From Setaria digitata (taxonomy: Eukaryota; Nematoda; Chromadorea; Rhabditida; Setariidae): a stretch of 64,000 nucleotides of DNA. How positions within the stretch are numbered: the stretch's first letter is position 1; the number at the start of each line of letters is the position of its first letter. Shown here one piece after another: positions 1-11,734 of this stretch. Under the pieces are notes generated by a model. It was not told the origin of the DNA. It saw nothing but the letters and a program-made list of their open reading frames with translations, and made no database searches. Position numbers and translations under genes: made by a program. Location: NCBI GenBank assembly GCA_003640385.1, contig RCAB01000133.1, forward strand, positions 62,001 to 126,000, read 5' to 3'.

Positions 1-249
1 AAGTTTCGAAGAAGGTTTTCGCTTTCTTTTCCTTTTTTGATCTTGTAAAGTCTTCTCGTATTCTTTTGAATGGCAGTTAATGAGTAGAAAAAGTTTCATT
101 TATATTTTCTGATGGAAATAAAATATCTGCAAAAAAAGGTACAATTTGCTCTAATCATTGCTTTAATCGAAATCAGTTGTTGTTAATAGAAAAAACGAAC
201 GAATTTCGATATAAGCAGTTGATATTAATTAAAGGTAACTGAAGCAATC

Positions 250-2728
250 ACGTTTTGTGATCAAATGACGAATCAAGTGTTATCAAGGACTAAAAATTTA
301 GACAGCGATATAACAGATGCGTACAATTTGACGGAAGATATTATGGATCACTTACGTGTTAATGTAAAATATTTTTGCTATTTTTTGATGTTTACACAAA
401 ATTTCAAATGATCAATAAAAAAAAAAAAACATTTTCAGATGCATTACCGTGCAGTTGTTGAACCACGAAATGTGCGAATATATGGGATAAAAGAAGTAAA
501 ATATCGGATCGCTCAAAATTTCCGCTTGTTAAAAGTAATAGTAAAAGAGAATTTGATAGTGTCATTTGTGCTAATAATAATTTCCTAATTAAAATTTTCA
601 ATAACTGATGATACCGTACTCTTGCCATGGAAAATATGATGAACGAAAAATTTTTGACAGTATGAATTATTAGATTTTGTCAGCCTTCAGATACAATTGA
701 AGTATGGCATTATCTGCTCTAACTAATTTTGTAATTTCGCTTCGTATTTAAAGTAAGAATCGCTGAAGAGTTAGTATGAAAGTTATGAAGTGGTGACGGA
801 AATAACTTAGCAAAAAGTTATAAATATGGCAATATTGTAGATTATACTGATAACTCTGAAACAAATTTTGGGTTGCTTGTTTGTTCTTATGATTTATACA
901 ATATTTCGTGATTCCGTTAAACTGATAAGGAATTATCTTAATGATATCGACTTCGGCAATGTTTATTTGACACCTTACTTTTGGCACATTGATCGTAAAC
1001 GTGAAAATGAGGGAAAAATATTTTTGCATCCGTTAAGTAAAGCTGAAATGCGTGCGAATAATCTGATGGCACCAATCTCGTAAGTTTTCTCGGAAAATTT
1101 TTTTAGCAAACAATTTCAGCCGATGTAAGTGCTTCGATTTGACCTTCAACAGGTTAATTTTCGCTTTCTAAGCGAAAATTCTTCATTTCAGGCCACCGAC
1201 AAAGGCGGAAATACGCGCTTCATGGTTGCCACTTGCCAAATTCACCTTCTTATTCGTCACTGCTAGTTTTGTTGTCTTTGTTGACTTCGTCTTCTACAAA
1301 GTAGTTTATAATGTAAGTTGTGAGTTGGAATTGCTGTCTCTATGAAATTAGACGTAAGGAATTAATTGTCATCATGAAATTAATCTCTTCAACTATTTGT
1401 TAATCAGACACTTTGTATCATCTCATTTAGTGTGCTTTTAGGTTTCTAAATATACATCAAAATCAGTGACAAGCCAAAGTCACCAATTCTTCAGCTTTAA
1501 GGTATACTTTTAAAAGTTTGTGGAAGAATTGCAGACGGAAGAATTCTTCTAAAATTATTTATCACAAAACGGATGAATTCATAGATTTTTTTTTTAAATC
1601 AACAAATTAGTGATGTGATATCACTCTTGCTAAAAACGGTTGTACAAAAAAGAAGTTCCAGATTGATGGTACAGGATTTGTTGCTGATCTGGTGAATGAA
1701 ATGCTCGCATTTGATTTCAAAAAGCATATCAATCTAACGATATCGCTGGAGAAATGCATTTTTAACCCGGCAAAGCCAAATTGGCTATATGCCGTAAAAT
1801 ACATTTACTTCCCGCTTGTTATTATGCTTATTCTTCAGGTAAAAATTAAAAATCTTTTACAGAGTGGAAAAGTCAATGCAGTTTGAACTGAAGCGACCTT
1901 GAATCCACTGATTTAGTCTTGATAGAACAAAATTCAGTGGAAATAATATTAAGCTGAAATTCTATAAATTTTCCTTGTAACAAGTTGGTATAATACTAAT
2001 TACTCGATACTTCACGTTGGGAAACTCTTCAAAATCTTTCTTCAGAAAACTCCAATATCTGACGTTGTGAGACAAGTCCATAATTTTAGGTTATATTTGG
2101 TTATGTAATCAAACGTATCACACTTTTTTGCATAATTGGAAATATTTTTCGAAAGCGTGACAAGGCACGTATCATACATCTTTACAATAAGATGCTATTT
2201 GTACGTATAAACGGTCGAAAATTAGCACGAGCAAGAATTCGTTTCCAGGTTCAGCGCAAAATATTGCAACGTGAAGAAATCCGGAAGAAAAGGTAATCTT
2301 ATGGCTAAAGATGCTGCATTCTGCAGAAAGATTTAACAAAAATTTTCAGAGGTGCTTTATTTTCTAGTCTAAATATTATAGGATATGATCATTCGTAAAA
2401 TTTTTTCTGTTTAAAAAAGTTTCCACAGATATCACTGAAAAAATTCAACGTAGAAGAAAACTGAATCTTAAATGATAGAGCCTTCTACTTTAGCAAATTA
2501 TTTGCCGATACAATAGTGGAGGAAATGATAGATTTCCTGTTCAAAACCGGAATGTGCTTGATGTGTGAAGTAAAAGACCGTAAAAGAAATTTGTTCAAAT
2601 GTTCGAACTGCCCAGCTACTTATTGTATCGTATGCTACCAAGAAAATAGCAGAATATGTTATGCCTGCTTAGTTAGTGCTGGATATGTTTTGAATTTGAA
2701 AATTTTTATTAAGGAAATTAAGAATTGA
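250..2728 (+). CDS. SPE-42/SPE-49-like DC-STAMP-domain sperm protein, 5' partial
   Basis: Likely a multi-pass sperm plasma-membrane protein needed for sperm-egg interaction in worms (family knowledge: SPE-42/SPE-49, fly Sneaky, vertebrate DCST1/2). Exons that join in phase: about 265-363, 439-534, 841-1079, 1192-1312, 1442-1501, 1662-1838, 2090-2292, 2494-2728 (409 residues in window). Visible are conserved family blocks: NVRIYGIKEV, a TM segment followed by RNYLNDIDFGNVYLTPYF, IDGTGFVADLV, and the basic stretch RKLARARIRFQVQRK. The last exon holds a C4C4 RING-like finger (CLMC, CSNC, CIVC, CYAC) as in SPE-42. The N-terminal TM helices expected for the family are missing, so the true start probably lies left of the window; the ATG at 265 may be internal. 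Family assignment is by motif recall; SPE-42 and SPE-49 cannot be told apart here. Confidence 0.82.
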
Positions 2729-2907
2729 TATGCTTCATAAAGTATTAAAGTAATTGTGTTACATGTGAGAAAGGGACATAATATTAATCACTGACTCATT
2801 TAATTCTTTCTTTGATAGAAAAAGGAAATAAGCAAAATTACTTTCCATCTTAATACCTTACTTTCAAATCCCGCTTTTTTTATCAGTTAAAATATAATTT
2901 TGACGTA

Positions 2908-3957
2908 ATGTCCCTCTCTCGAAATTTGTCTTTTTTACTTTTTCCAGTACATCACATCTTCGCAATTAATTCGCCTAATCCAAAACAGCTCTATGTTACA
3001 TTTACTACAAGTGAATCTGACATCTCCACAAATCTGAGGCTAAACGAATCCTTCAGTTTCTCAGATTCCAGAATTCAAGTTCGTGATAGTGGCGCTTCTA
3101 ACGGGGGTGATTAGGCATATGTAAATTCCTTATACGGACTTATGACCTATGTCTTCAAGATAGTAAATCGAAGGACCCGTTTAATTTAATATGCAGATTT
3201 TCAAATTTCAGGCAAAAGAAGGTGTTGTAACGTCAACCAAGACACAATTTTTTCCAGAATATGTGGTAAACGAAACGTAAGAAAGTTCTTAGACCAAATG
3301 AACGATAAACAATTATATAAAAAATTGTTTTTGATCTTGTTTATTAACATTCATATATTTTATTGCTTTCATGTATTAATAAATTAATTGTTGGAAAATA
3401 AGACGATAAACAAAAGATATGTAAGATATAAAGTTAAATTTCGAGGTTCCTCGAAAAAATATTGCATGTAAAAGGTGCTGATTTGAAGAAATTCTCACCA
3501 ATCAATAATTAAATTAATTTTGCTTAAGGCTATTTATTTTTCAAGTAATAAATCAAATTGGAAAATACGAAACAAATCCGAATTAGCAAATCATTAAAAG
3601 TTTGCTTAAATTATGCCTTACTAAATGTATATTTACTTTAAAATAACTGTTCTTTAATTTGTCCCTAATAATTAAGGTCTATTTTGAACCATTTTTACTT
3701 TAGGCACCACTTAGCATGAAAGACGAGCATTCCTAGCAGCCTATTTCAGTCTTAAAATAGTATTTTAACAAATGTGCCACTATTTTTAATATATATATTT
3801 TTAACAAATGTAACTAAATTAAAAGTTTGTCTTGATATAGTGATTTATTATTATTACTATATATTATTATTTATTATTATTATCGTTATTGTTATTATTA
3901 TTTATTTATTTATTAATTATTATTATTATTAATTATTATTATCATTATTAATTATTA

Positions 3958-3990
<33 letters not shown>

Positions 3991-6065
3991 TATTATTTAA
4001 AGAAGAAATGGCAAACAGAAGCACAGAATCGAAAAGGAACGGATAGGCAAGCAATCCGATATAATTAATTTTTTGTTGCTGAAGACCTTTTGAAGAAACG
4101 GTAGCGATGTTTTCTGTTTTTCGTTTATTTGGCGAGATAGCATTTATTGCAAATGTAATGGCTGAGAATGATACGACGATATTAACCATAGCACCGAATT
4201 CGTTATCATCATGGGAATACGAAGATTTTATAGTCCAGCATTACAAACAACGCTTAATTAAGCCGATGAAGGTATTTCTAATTAAATTGATTTGGATTAT
4301 TATCTGAAAAAATTCATTTCAACTAGTTAGATTAAGGATATTTCTGAATAATTTTAAATTAAGAATTTAAGACTGCCTTACAAACTTAATTTCAAAGGAG
4401 AATAATCTCTCATTAACAAAGATATCTTTTACTTTTCAAAAAAAAGGTCATATTTAAAACTTTCTGTGTTCTCTTAGGATTTTAAATTATTTGACGGAGA
4501 CTTGGATTCAAAATTAAAAAATGTTATAATTAAAACGAACGATGACAACAATGGTCTTATCAAATATCGGACACTAATTATAGGTGTTAAAGGTAAATAA
4601 TTTTGAGTGGATCAATATTTCAGAAGATATAATTAGTAGTTAGAAATGGATATAATAAAATAATAAAAGATATAAAAAAATAAAAATCTTTCATTACAAT
4701 AAACGATTCCTCGAAAATATGCAATGTTTGAGAATAACGAATGGGACTATCTTTTTTTTTTCAAGGTAAAATGTCCGGAACTTTCGAGAATTGTCGAAAT
4801 TGAAATTATTTCATTTTTCAAACATTTCATATTGATTTCATATTGAAGTCTCATCACATAATTTGTAAAAAAAAATCTAATTTTAAACTTGGCATCCTCC
4901 GATACGACCATGTCCTGTTATCAGTTCCAATTCAAATGGTTATTTTCAATTTTTGACGTATCACAAGATGATCTCCACCTTATTACGACAATTCTTGATT
5001 TAAACATTCCGAATTGGAAGAATTTACGAATTTATATCAATGATACTGAAATATTAGCAACAGCTCATGAAAACTTTGATTTAAGTAAAAAAATGTTAGA
5101 ATGGATGATGAATAAGACGGAAGAAGCAGTAATCCAAGTAATTTTTATTATAATTCTGATTTAAAAATAAGTATATAATTAAAAAAAACAAATTCTTTTA
5201 GAATTAAACTAAGTTAAAATAATTCTAAGAAATTAATTAAAAGATTTTTTTTCATTTTTTCTTGAATTTGGAGCTTCTGCTGAAGCTCAAATGTTAAACT
5301 TTATCAGAAACTTATAGCTGCAATGCATCGATCAATGCCCAGAATCAGTTCAGCCAATTTTATTCACGGAACTGGAAATACGGAAAGACTTTCGTCAAAA
5401 ACGTGGGATCCGAAGGGATGAAGATTGTTCAAATCGGAAGTGTTGCCTTAAGACACGGTATTTCCAGTTTCGAAATAGCGGATACGAGCATATAGCAGCA
5501 CCTGACGGGTATTCCGATTTGATTATTTTTGTTTCGTTATCAACGGAATAAGTGCCATCGATGTCTGATTAGCTATAAGACAAATTAATTATTTTCAACT
5601 CGAAATCACTAATTAATTGATTCTTTGATGTTTTTCATTGCATCTAACTACTTCCAGATTCACAAAGGCTCTAAATTTAGATTTCTGATGAATTTCTGTG
5701 AAGGGATCTGTGATCAAACGCTTATTCCAGCTACTAACGATCGCAATGCTTTAATACAGGCAATTAAAATTTCAAATTTACGTTTTAATCCATTCAAAAA
5801 CAAATGGGTTTGCTGTGTACCGACCAAATTTACATCTGTGAATGTAAGTACTACGAAATAATCAAAATCCTTCTAATGAATATTTTACTAATTAAACTAA
5901 AAGTTTAATTTAACTGCGGGTTATCATACAATACGCAACATTACTTTTTATTAAATAGAACGTCTGAAATATTTTTTTCAGATTACTGAACGTTACAGCA
6001 AAGGTAAACAACGATCGTTTCATTTAAAAAATGTCAAAGTTGTGGAATGTGGTTGCGTGATCTGA
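2908..6065 (+). CDS. TGF-beta family secreted ligand (9-cysteine, TGF-beta/activin/DAF-7 type)
   Basis: Secreted growth-factor precursor. The mature region is clear: a furin site RQKR at 5393-5404, then cysteine pattern C-x4-CC, NFC-x-GIC, VCC-P, and the terminal C-G-C. Exons 5318-5508, 5681-5843 and 5982-6065 join in phase; the join at 5508/5681 restores APDG-FLMNFCEGIC, the family's AP-x-GY-x-A-N-x-C block. The preceding prodomain exons are 4925-5137 (start uncertain), 4478-4592 and up to 4271. The beginning is less sure: either ATG 2908 with a signal-peptide-like start (exons 2908-3078, 3212-3287ish, 4090-4271, which join in phase), or ATG 4107, also signal-like. The phase between 4592 and 4925 was not resolved. 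Nine cysteines place it with DAF-7/TGF-beta/activin rather than BMP ligands; orthology to a named worm ligand is not decided. It starts about 180 bp after the sperm gene, same strand. Confidence 0.85.
3841..4003. repeat. ATT/TTATT microsatellite tract
   Basis: About 160 bases made almost only of ATT, TTA and ATTATTT units, lying in the intron (or 5' region) just before the 4.1 kb exon of the TGF-beta gene. The region 3290-3840 before it is AT-rich with no ORF I can support. Confidence 0.85.
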
Positions 6066-7802
6066 TTAACAATTAACGTGACCTGATCGATACATCGCTT
6101 TTGTCGCACTGAATATTGCTTGTTTTTATTTTTTCTACGTACACTATATATGCTGGACATAAAATTTATTGGAAAATATTCGAAAATATGTAAATGTATT
6201 CAAAAATTTTGTCTGATGTCGTTACACTTCAAGCTAATAACCACTGAGATTTCAGGATATGCAAAAAAAAGATGAGACTGATTGATATCCAGTTTCTCCA
6301 AATCCTTTGGAATCTTAGCTTGCTTATCTTAACAATTTTCTAATAAATTAAAGTGCAGTCAACAAATCACTTCAATTATTTTTTTTGCTTTTCTTTTTTA
6401 AATAAACAACAAAAAAATGAATGAAAATGCAAGCAAACATTTGACTGCAGCTTATATTGAACCATCAGTTTACTAATAAATATAGAATTATTTTCTTATC
6501 ACTTCAATCTGAAACAATACATTTTTCCATTGAGAAAGAGAAGTACCAATTTATTCAGTAACAACTTTCACATAATGACATTTAAATTGACAACTGTGTC
6601 CACGTATGGTAAAAAATGAAAGGAAACTCTTCTCCTTGTTTAAATTCAGGAACCTGTTTTCTTTTTTTTATATATAAAACTTTTGAAGTGTATGAGTTCC
6701 ATGATTACAAAGCGCTTTCAATTCTTTTCATTAATTATTTGATTAATAGAACTTTTTTCAATGAAATTTTTCAATTGAATAATATCGATACTAATGTCAT
6801 CATCAGATTACTTATTTCTAAAAGAATAAGTTGCTTCCGTTCAGTTCCTCATCATAATAATAGTTTATGCATACAGCTGCATATCGGACTTTTTAGAATG
6901 AAGGAAAATTTCCATCTTCTTTAAATTCTTAAATTCCACGTCTTGAGATCAATTTTAAGCACTTATTGTTGCTGCGCCCATTCTTCCATTAGCAATTTTT
7001 TTCTAATTCAAAGACAAAGAAGTGAATTTAATTTGGATAAAGGTGGTGATAAGAATGATAATATTTACCTATGAATAATCTAGCAATGATAAATATGGCA
7101 TAGTAATAAAATATACCTCATATTTTCATCAACATGGTTCTTAAAAGATTATAATCAAACACTTAGCAATATTTCCGTGAAGTGTTGACAAATACAAAAG
7201 AAAGATTTATGTGCCATATTGTTAAGTAAAAAATGATACACAGAAAAACTAGAATAGATAGTATCACATGAAAGTATAATGATAAATTTACTCAAAAAGG
7301 GTGATGAAACCGGAAAAAAACCAAGTGTAAGTTAAATAAATATTAAAAACGAGCACTTTCAATGAATGACCTACATAATGAACTTTTTTATTTTTTTTTT
7401 AGTTCTGAAGTATTGTACTGATACTTTATTCATTGTTTCTATTTAAATAGATGGCAGAAATTCATTATCGTTCAAATCAGAAATTAACAAACTTTTGGTA
7501 CTGACTACATATTATTTTGCTAATTCAATTTTTAAAGTAAGTCTTGAAGAAAAAATAGCCAGTATAGATTATTAATTATTATTAGTTAACGTTAATAGTA
7601 TATGGTGGGTTAGTAAAATTTTATCCAACAACCTCATTATATTCATACTAAACTGTCAGTCTACAAAAACTTTAGCCAATAGGTTAATTAATATTAACAG
7701 TGACCAAAGGAAATGAAATATCATCACAGTTTCATTCCACTAATTAAATAATTCTTCTCTTGAAGAATTGATTTTTTTTAAAATCATTACATATTTAATT
7801 AA
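6066..7802. other. Intergenic, no supported gene
   Basis: About 1.7 kb of AT-rich sequence between the TGF-beta stop codon and the first UGT-like exon. It has one open stretch (6616-6924) with low-complexity hydrophobic content and no splice or family support. I see no RNA gene. Confidence 0.6.
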
Positions 7803-8558
7803 ATGCAAACTATTTCATTCCAAATATTATTGTTATTCACATTTTATAAGCAACTGGATTGTGCTAAAATTTTGGTTTATTCATTTCTTATTGGACACAG
7901 CCATATGGAATATTTTGGTCGATTCGCTGAAATACTTGTTGATGCCGGTCATGATGGTCTGTTGATTAAGATTTCATTAATTTTTTTCTGTAAACGACTT
8001 AATTCACTTTTTATTATCATTTCAAATTTTTCAGATTTTTTCTATGACAAATTTTACAAAGTTGAACGTTAGAAGTAAAATAGACTTGACTATATATTTC
8101 ACTGTAATTAATAATAGGAATAATACTTTCAGACTATTCTACTGACAGGATACAATCTTAAAATGATAGAAGTGGACAGAGTTGGCGAAAGTAATGCGAT
8201 TGCAGAAACATACATTTCAACCATTTTTCAAAATAGATACAAAAAAGGCCTGGGAAGGACATGGATTTATTAATACAATAGACGTAACTACTAATTATAC
8301 TACTGACAAATAATGGATTATAAATTTATCGAAAATCGAATTTGATGTCGAGAAATAAATTTAGAAAAAATTCAATTTTTTACGAACCCTTTGAGAAGAG
8401 AAAAAACCGTCTTGTTATTAATTTAATGAGTTATTGAATAAATAAATAAATAAGTAAATAAATAATTTATATATATATTATTAAATTATTGTGTATTATA
8501 TATATTATATATATATAATATATATATAATTATATAATATATATTATATATATATATA

Positions 8559-8602
<44 letters not shown>

Positions 8603-11600
8603 ATTATATATTTGTTATTATTATATATATATAATAATAATAAATATATAATTATATATAATAATTTTTATAATAAAAAAAAATATATAATATATATTAT
8701 ATATATTTTTATATATTATTATTATTATATATAATAATAATAAATATATAGTTATATTTTTTTAACATATGTCCAAAATTATTGTGTATTATATACATAT
8801 ATATATATAATAATTATATATATATAATAGATATATATAATAATATATATATAATTGCGGATTTTCAAAGGAGCCGAAGATACTGCGAGTCGTTTATGTG
8901 AAGGCAAGTACGAAAGTATATTCACGAGTTTCTTTGCTAGAATACAGAAATTCAATTACTTTTATTAATTAATGGACATATGTTAGTGTCGAAGAGCTGT
9001 TGATTTGTTCATTATAACCTTCAAGAATCCTACGACTAATCTCGTGGTCGATTTCCAGAGCCGTTGGTGGATGAAAACTTCATCAAGTAGCTAAGAGCTG
9101 AAAAATTTGAATTCGATATTTGTGAACTATTCGCTCGGTGCGCTTATGCATTATTTGGAAAAATTGATATCGACAATTACGTGACAGGCTTATTGTTCAA
9201 TATTCAGGAAGGTATGACAGATCCGGTTGGAGTTAGTAACAATCCAAGTTTTGTGCCGGGTAAGTAATATTCAGAAGTAGATTTCTTATTCTCTTCAAGA
9301 TAACTTCGTTTTCTACCCTATAAAATTCATTACTTGGAAACATATTGTTTTAATTAAGTCTTTTGACCAATTATTTTCCATTAATTCATCTGCAAAAATA
9401 ATAGTTTTTGCAGCATCTAATCTGAAGTTAATCTAATTCGTTTCCTTTTTTAAAAATCACTTTCGTAGAAGAAAATGTATATTTTGTAGAAGAAAACTTT
9501 CAGATTCAATCAAATCAACTGCAGCATCATACAGTAATTTTCGGGAAACGATGAGTTATAGAGGACGATTTTTTAATTTCTTTTTTTACATTGGGATGCA
9601 GCTTTCTACACACTTAATAATGATTCAGAAGGAAAGGAAAATTCAGAAATTGTCACCAAAATATAATACATTAATGGTTTCTACTACTTGTATCATTTAG
9701 CATTTACTTCTGCACTTTCAACACCGAACTCTTATAGAAATTTTCTCAATTTTCACTAAATGAGCATAATTAATTTCTTGTTATTACATTCTATTCTCTG
9801 AACATTCATTGATGCCTAATAAGAGGCAGTTATAGAGTTATTCTTGTCTGCTGCATCTTTTTGCTGGCTCATTTTAATATTTAATTTAGGAGGCCATAAG
9901 CCAGACATCATTCCTATTCGTCAACTCAGATGAAATCCTTGATTTCCCTCGACTTATAAGTCAAAAAATTATTTTTATCGGTGGAATTGCTAGACGGCTG
10001 CGAAACCGCTAGAGAATGTAAGTTAAAAAAAAAAAACTGAAAATTAAATTTCCCAGTAGCATAGCCTCTTCCTATTATTAAACAGACTCATTACTTTTTT
10101 ACAACAAAACCATTCGACATCAAGTATTGATGTTCCTTCAGTAACATATTGTGTAATCGATATATTTTTCATTTGACCTTTTGGAAGGTTTTTGACCTTT
10201 TCTTTAAAAGGAATATCAATTGATGATGAACAAAGCAACGGATGGTGCCGTGCTGATTTCCTTTGCTTCAATTGCTAAAAGTTCAGAAATAAGTTTACAT
10301 TTAAAAGAAGCATTCGTTCATGTCTTCAAATCTATGCCAAATGCACGCATACTTTTAACTTTCGCAAGTTTCATACTACCATTGATAAAAATCAATTATT
10401 TTTCTCGTCACAAATAATTGCTAATAGAATTTTCTTGCAAAAATTCTCGGATTTTTAATATTAAAACTTTTTTCGTTAATATGCTAATTAATTGTTGAAA
10501 TTTCTGATTTGAAAAAAAAAAAGTTGAAAACTTTTAATGTTTGTTAGCCTAACCATAACCAACTTAACTCAATCATTAGAATAAAATTACTTCTATAAAA
10601 TGAATAGCCAAATAATTAGTACGGTGATCGCAAGTACGTGATATGTGACTAATTTGCTAACTTTAAACTTTCTGGAAATAGATTGTGTAACAGATTGCTT
10701 GTTTTTAAAATGTTTTAATTTTAGTGAGCAGCTTTAAATTTTTTTTAAAATATAATGCTTGAATTAGGTCTTGTGCAGATTAAATTCACTTGGAAAAATG
10801 ACGATGAAAAGGATGTTACGATAATAGCACCGAATGTCATCAAATAAAGTTGGGTTCCACAGAATGACTTATTGCGTGAGTTAGCATATTTTTTTTGAGG
10901 TTACACTTGCTCATAAATGAAATTGTTCTGTTAAAAATTGTTTGCGGATAAAAAAACATGACTGATCAGTGGAATCTAACAGTCAGCAACCTTTGAATCA
11001 GTTAACTTTTAGATTATGCCGAGCTACTGAAATATGAGAGAATCTGAATCCGAGATCTCCACACGATGAAAAGACTACAGCAAACTAATTTTGGATCGTC
11101 CAAATCTTCGGACATTTATAACACATTGCGGTCTGAACAGTTTGATAGAAAGTGTTTACGCTGGACTTCCAGTGATTTGCGTACCATTATTTGGTGATCA
11201 GCTGCGGAATGCCAAAATCATAGAAAATCGCGGAGTAGGTATAAATCTAAATACGATGACACTGAACTCAAAAATTTTGTTAACAAGCCCCTCAAGATGT
11301 TCTTGACAATGATAAGTTCAAGTTTCATTTCGGTTTGAGGTTGTGCTGTCGAGGGTGCTTCAGAGTTATTATAATTAACTGATTGAACTTAATAAAGACA
11401 AGTAGACAAAAGTTTATACTAAAGATCACTCACTTATCTAAGCATTTTACGCCGTTATATTGTTTTTTTTTTAAGAAAAACTTTTCATTTTCAGATACCG
11501 AAAATCGGTAGAAAATTGAAACAAATGATAACTGAAAAGCTGTTTACGCAACGTGAACTTTTTCTGCGTAACGTCGAATTTGCTCTCAAATGCGATCCTT

Positions 11601-11734
11601 TAAGACATTTAGATATTGCTAGCAATAATTTGAATATTTTCCAGTATTATTCACTCGACATTATTATACCTTTATTTGTTTTTTTCCTTATTGCTAATAT
11701 TTCTTTTAATAAAATTTGCGATAATAATTTTTAA
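7803..11734 (+). pseudogene. Decayed UDP-glucuronosyltransferase (UGT)
   Basis: UGTs are ER-membrane enzymes that transfer sugar to small lipophilic compounds. Recognisable pieces appear in order: signal peptide plus SFLIGHSHMEYFGRFAEIL (7803-7960); LRAEKFEFDICELF (9090-9260); SFLFVNSDEILDFP with IGGIA (9893-10010); GAVLISFASIAKSS (10235-10360); FTWKNDDE with SWVPQNDLL (10780-10870); the sugar-nucleotide signature FITHCGLNSLIES with GLPVICVPLFGDQ (11091-11250); and the C-terminal EFALKCDPLRHLDIAS ending in a TM segment (11494-11734). Damage: an in-frame TAG before LRAEKF (about 9091), TAA before SWVPQ (about 10846), TAG after IGGIARR (about 10010), and a frameshift at about 11275-11310 where LQDVLDNDKFK continues in another frame. 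The usual HGG of the signature reads HCG. A functional transcript is unlikely, although some stops could be spliced out. Confidence 0.8.
8440..8855. repeat. AT dinucleotide / palindromic TA tract
   Basis: About 400 bases made nearly only of TATA, ATTAT and TAATAA units, with interrupted inverted repeats that could fold on either strand. It sits between the 8.1-8.3 kb and 8.9 kb pieces of the UGT pseudogene. Confidence 0.9.

Noticed and set aside
1607..1661. Leftward extension of the SPE-42-like exon to a TTAG acceptor at about 1610
   Set aside because: It reads a TGA at once in the needed phase; the TTCCAG acceptor at 1661 keeps phase and restores FSFK-IDGTGFVADL.
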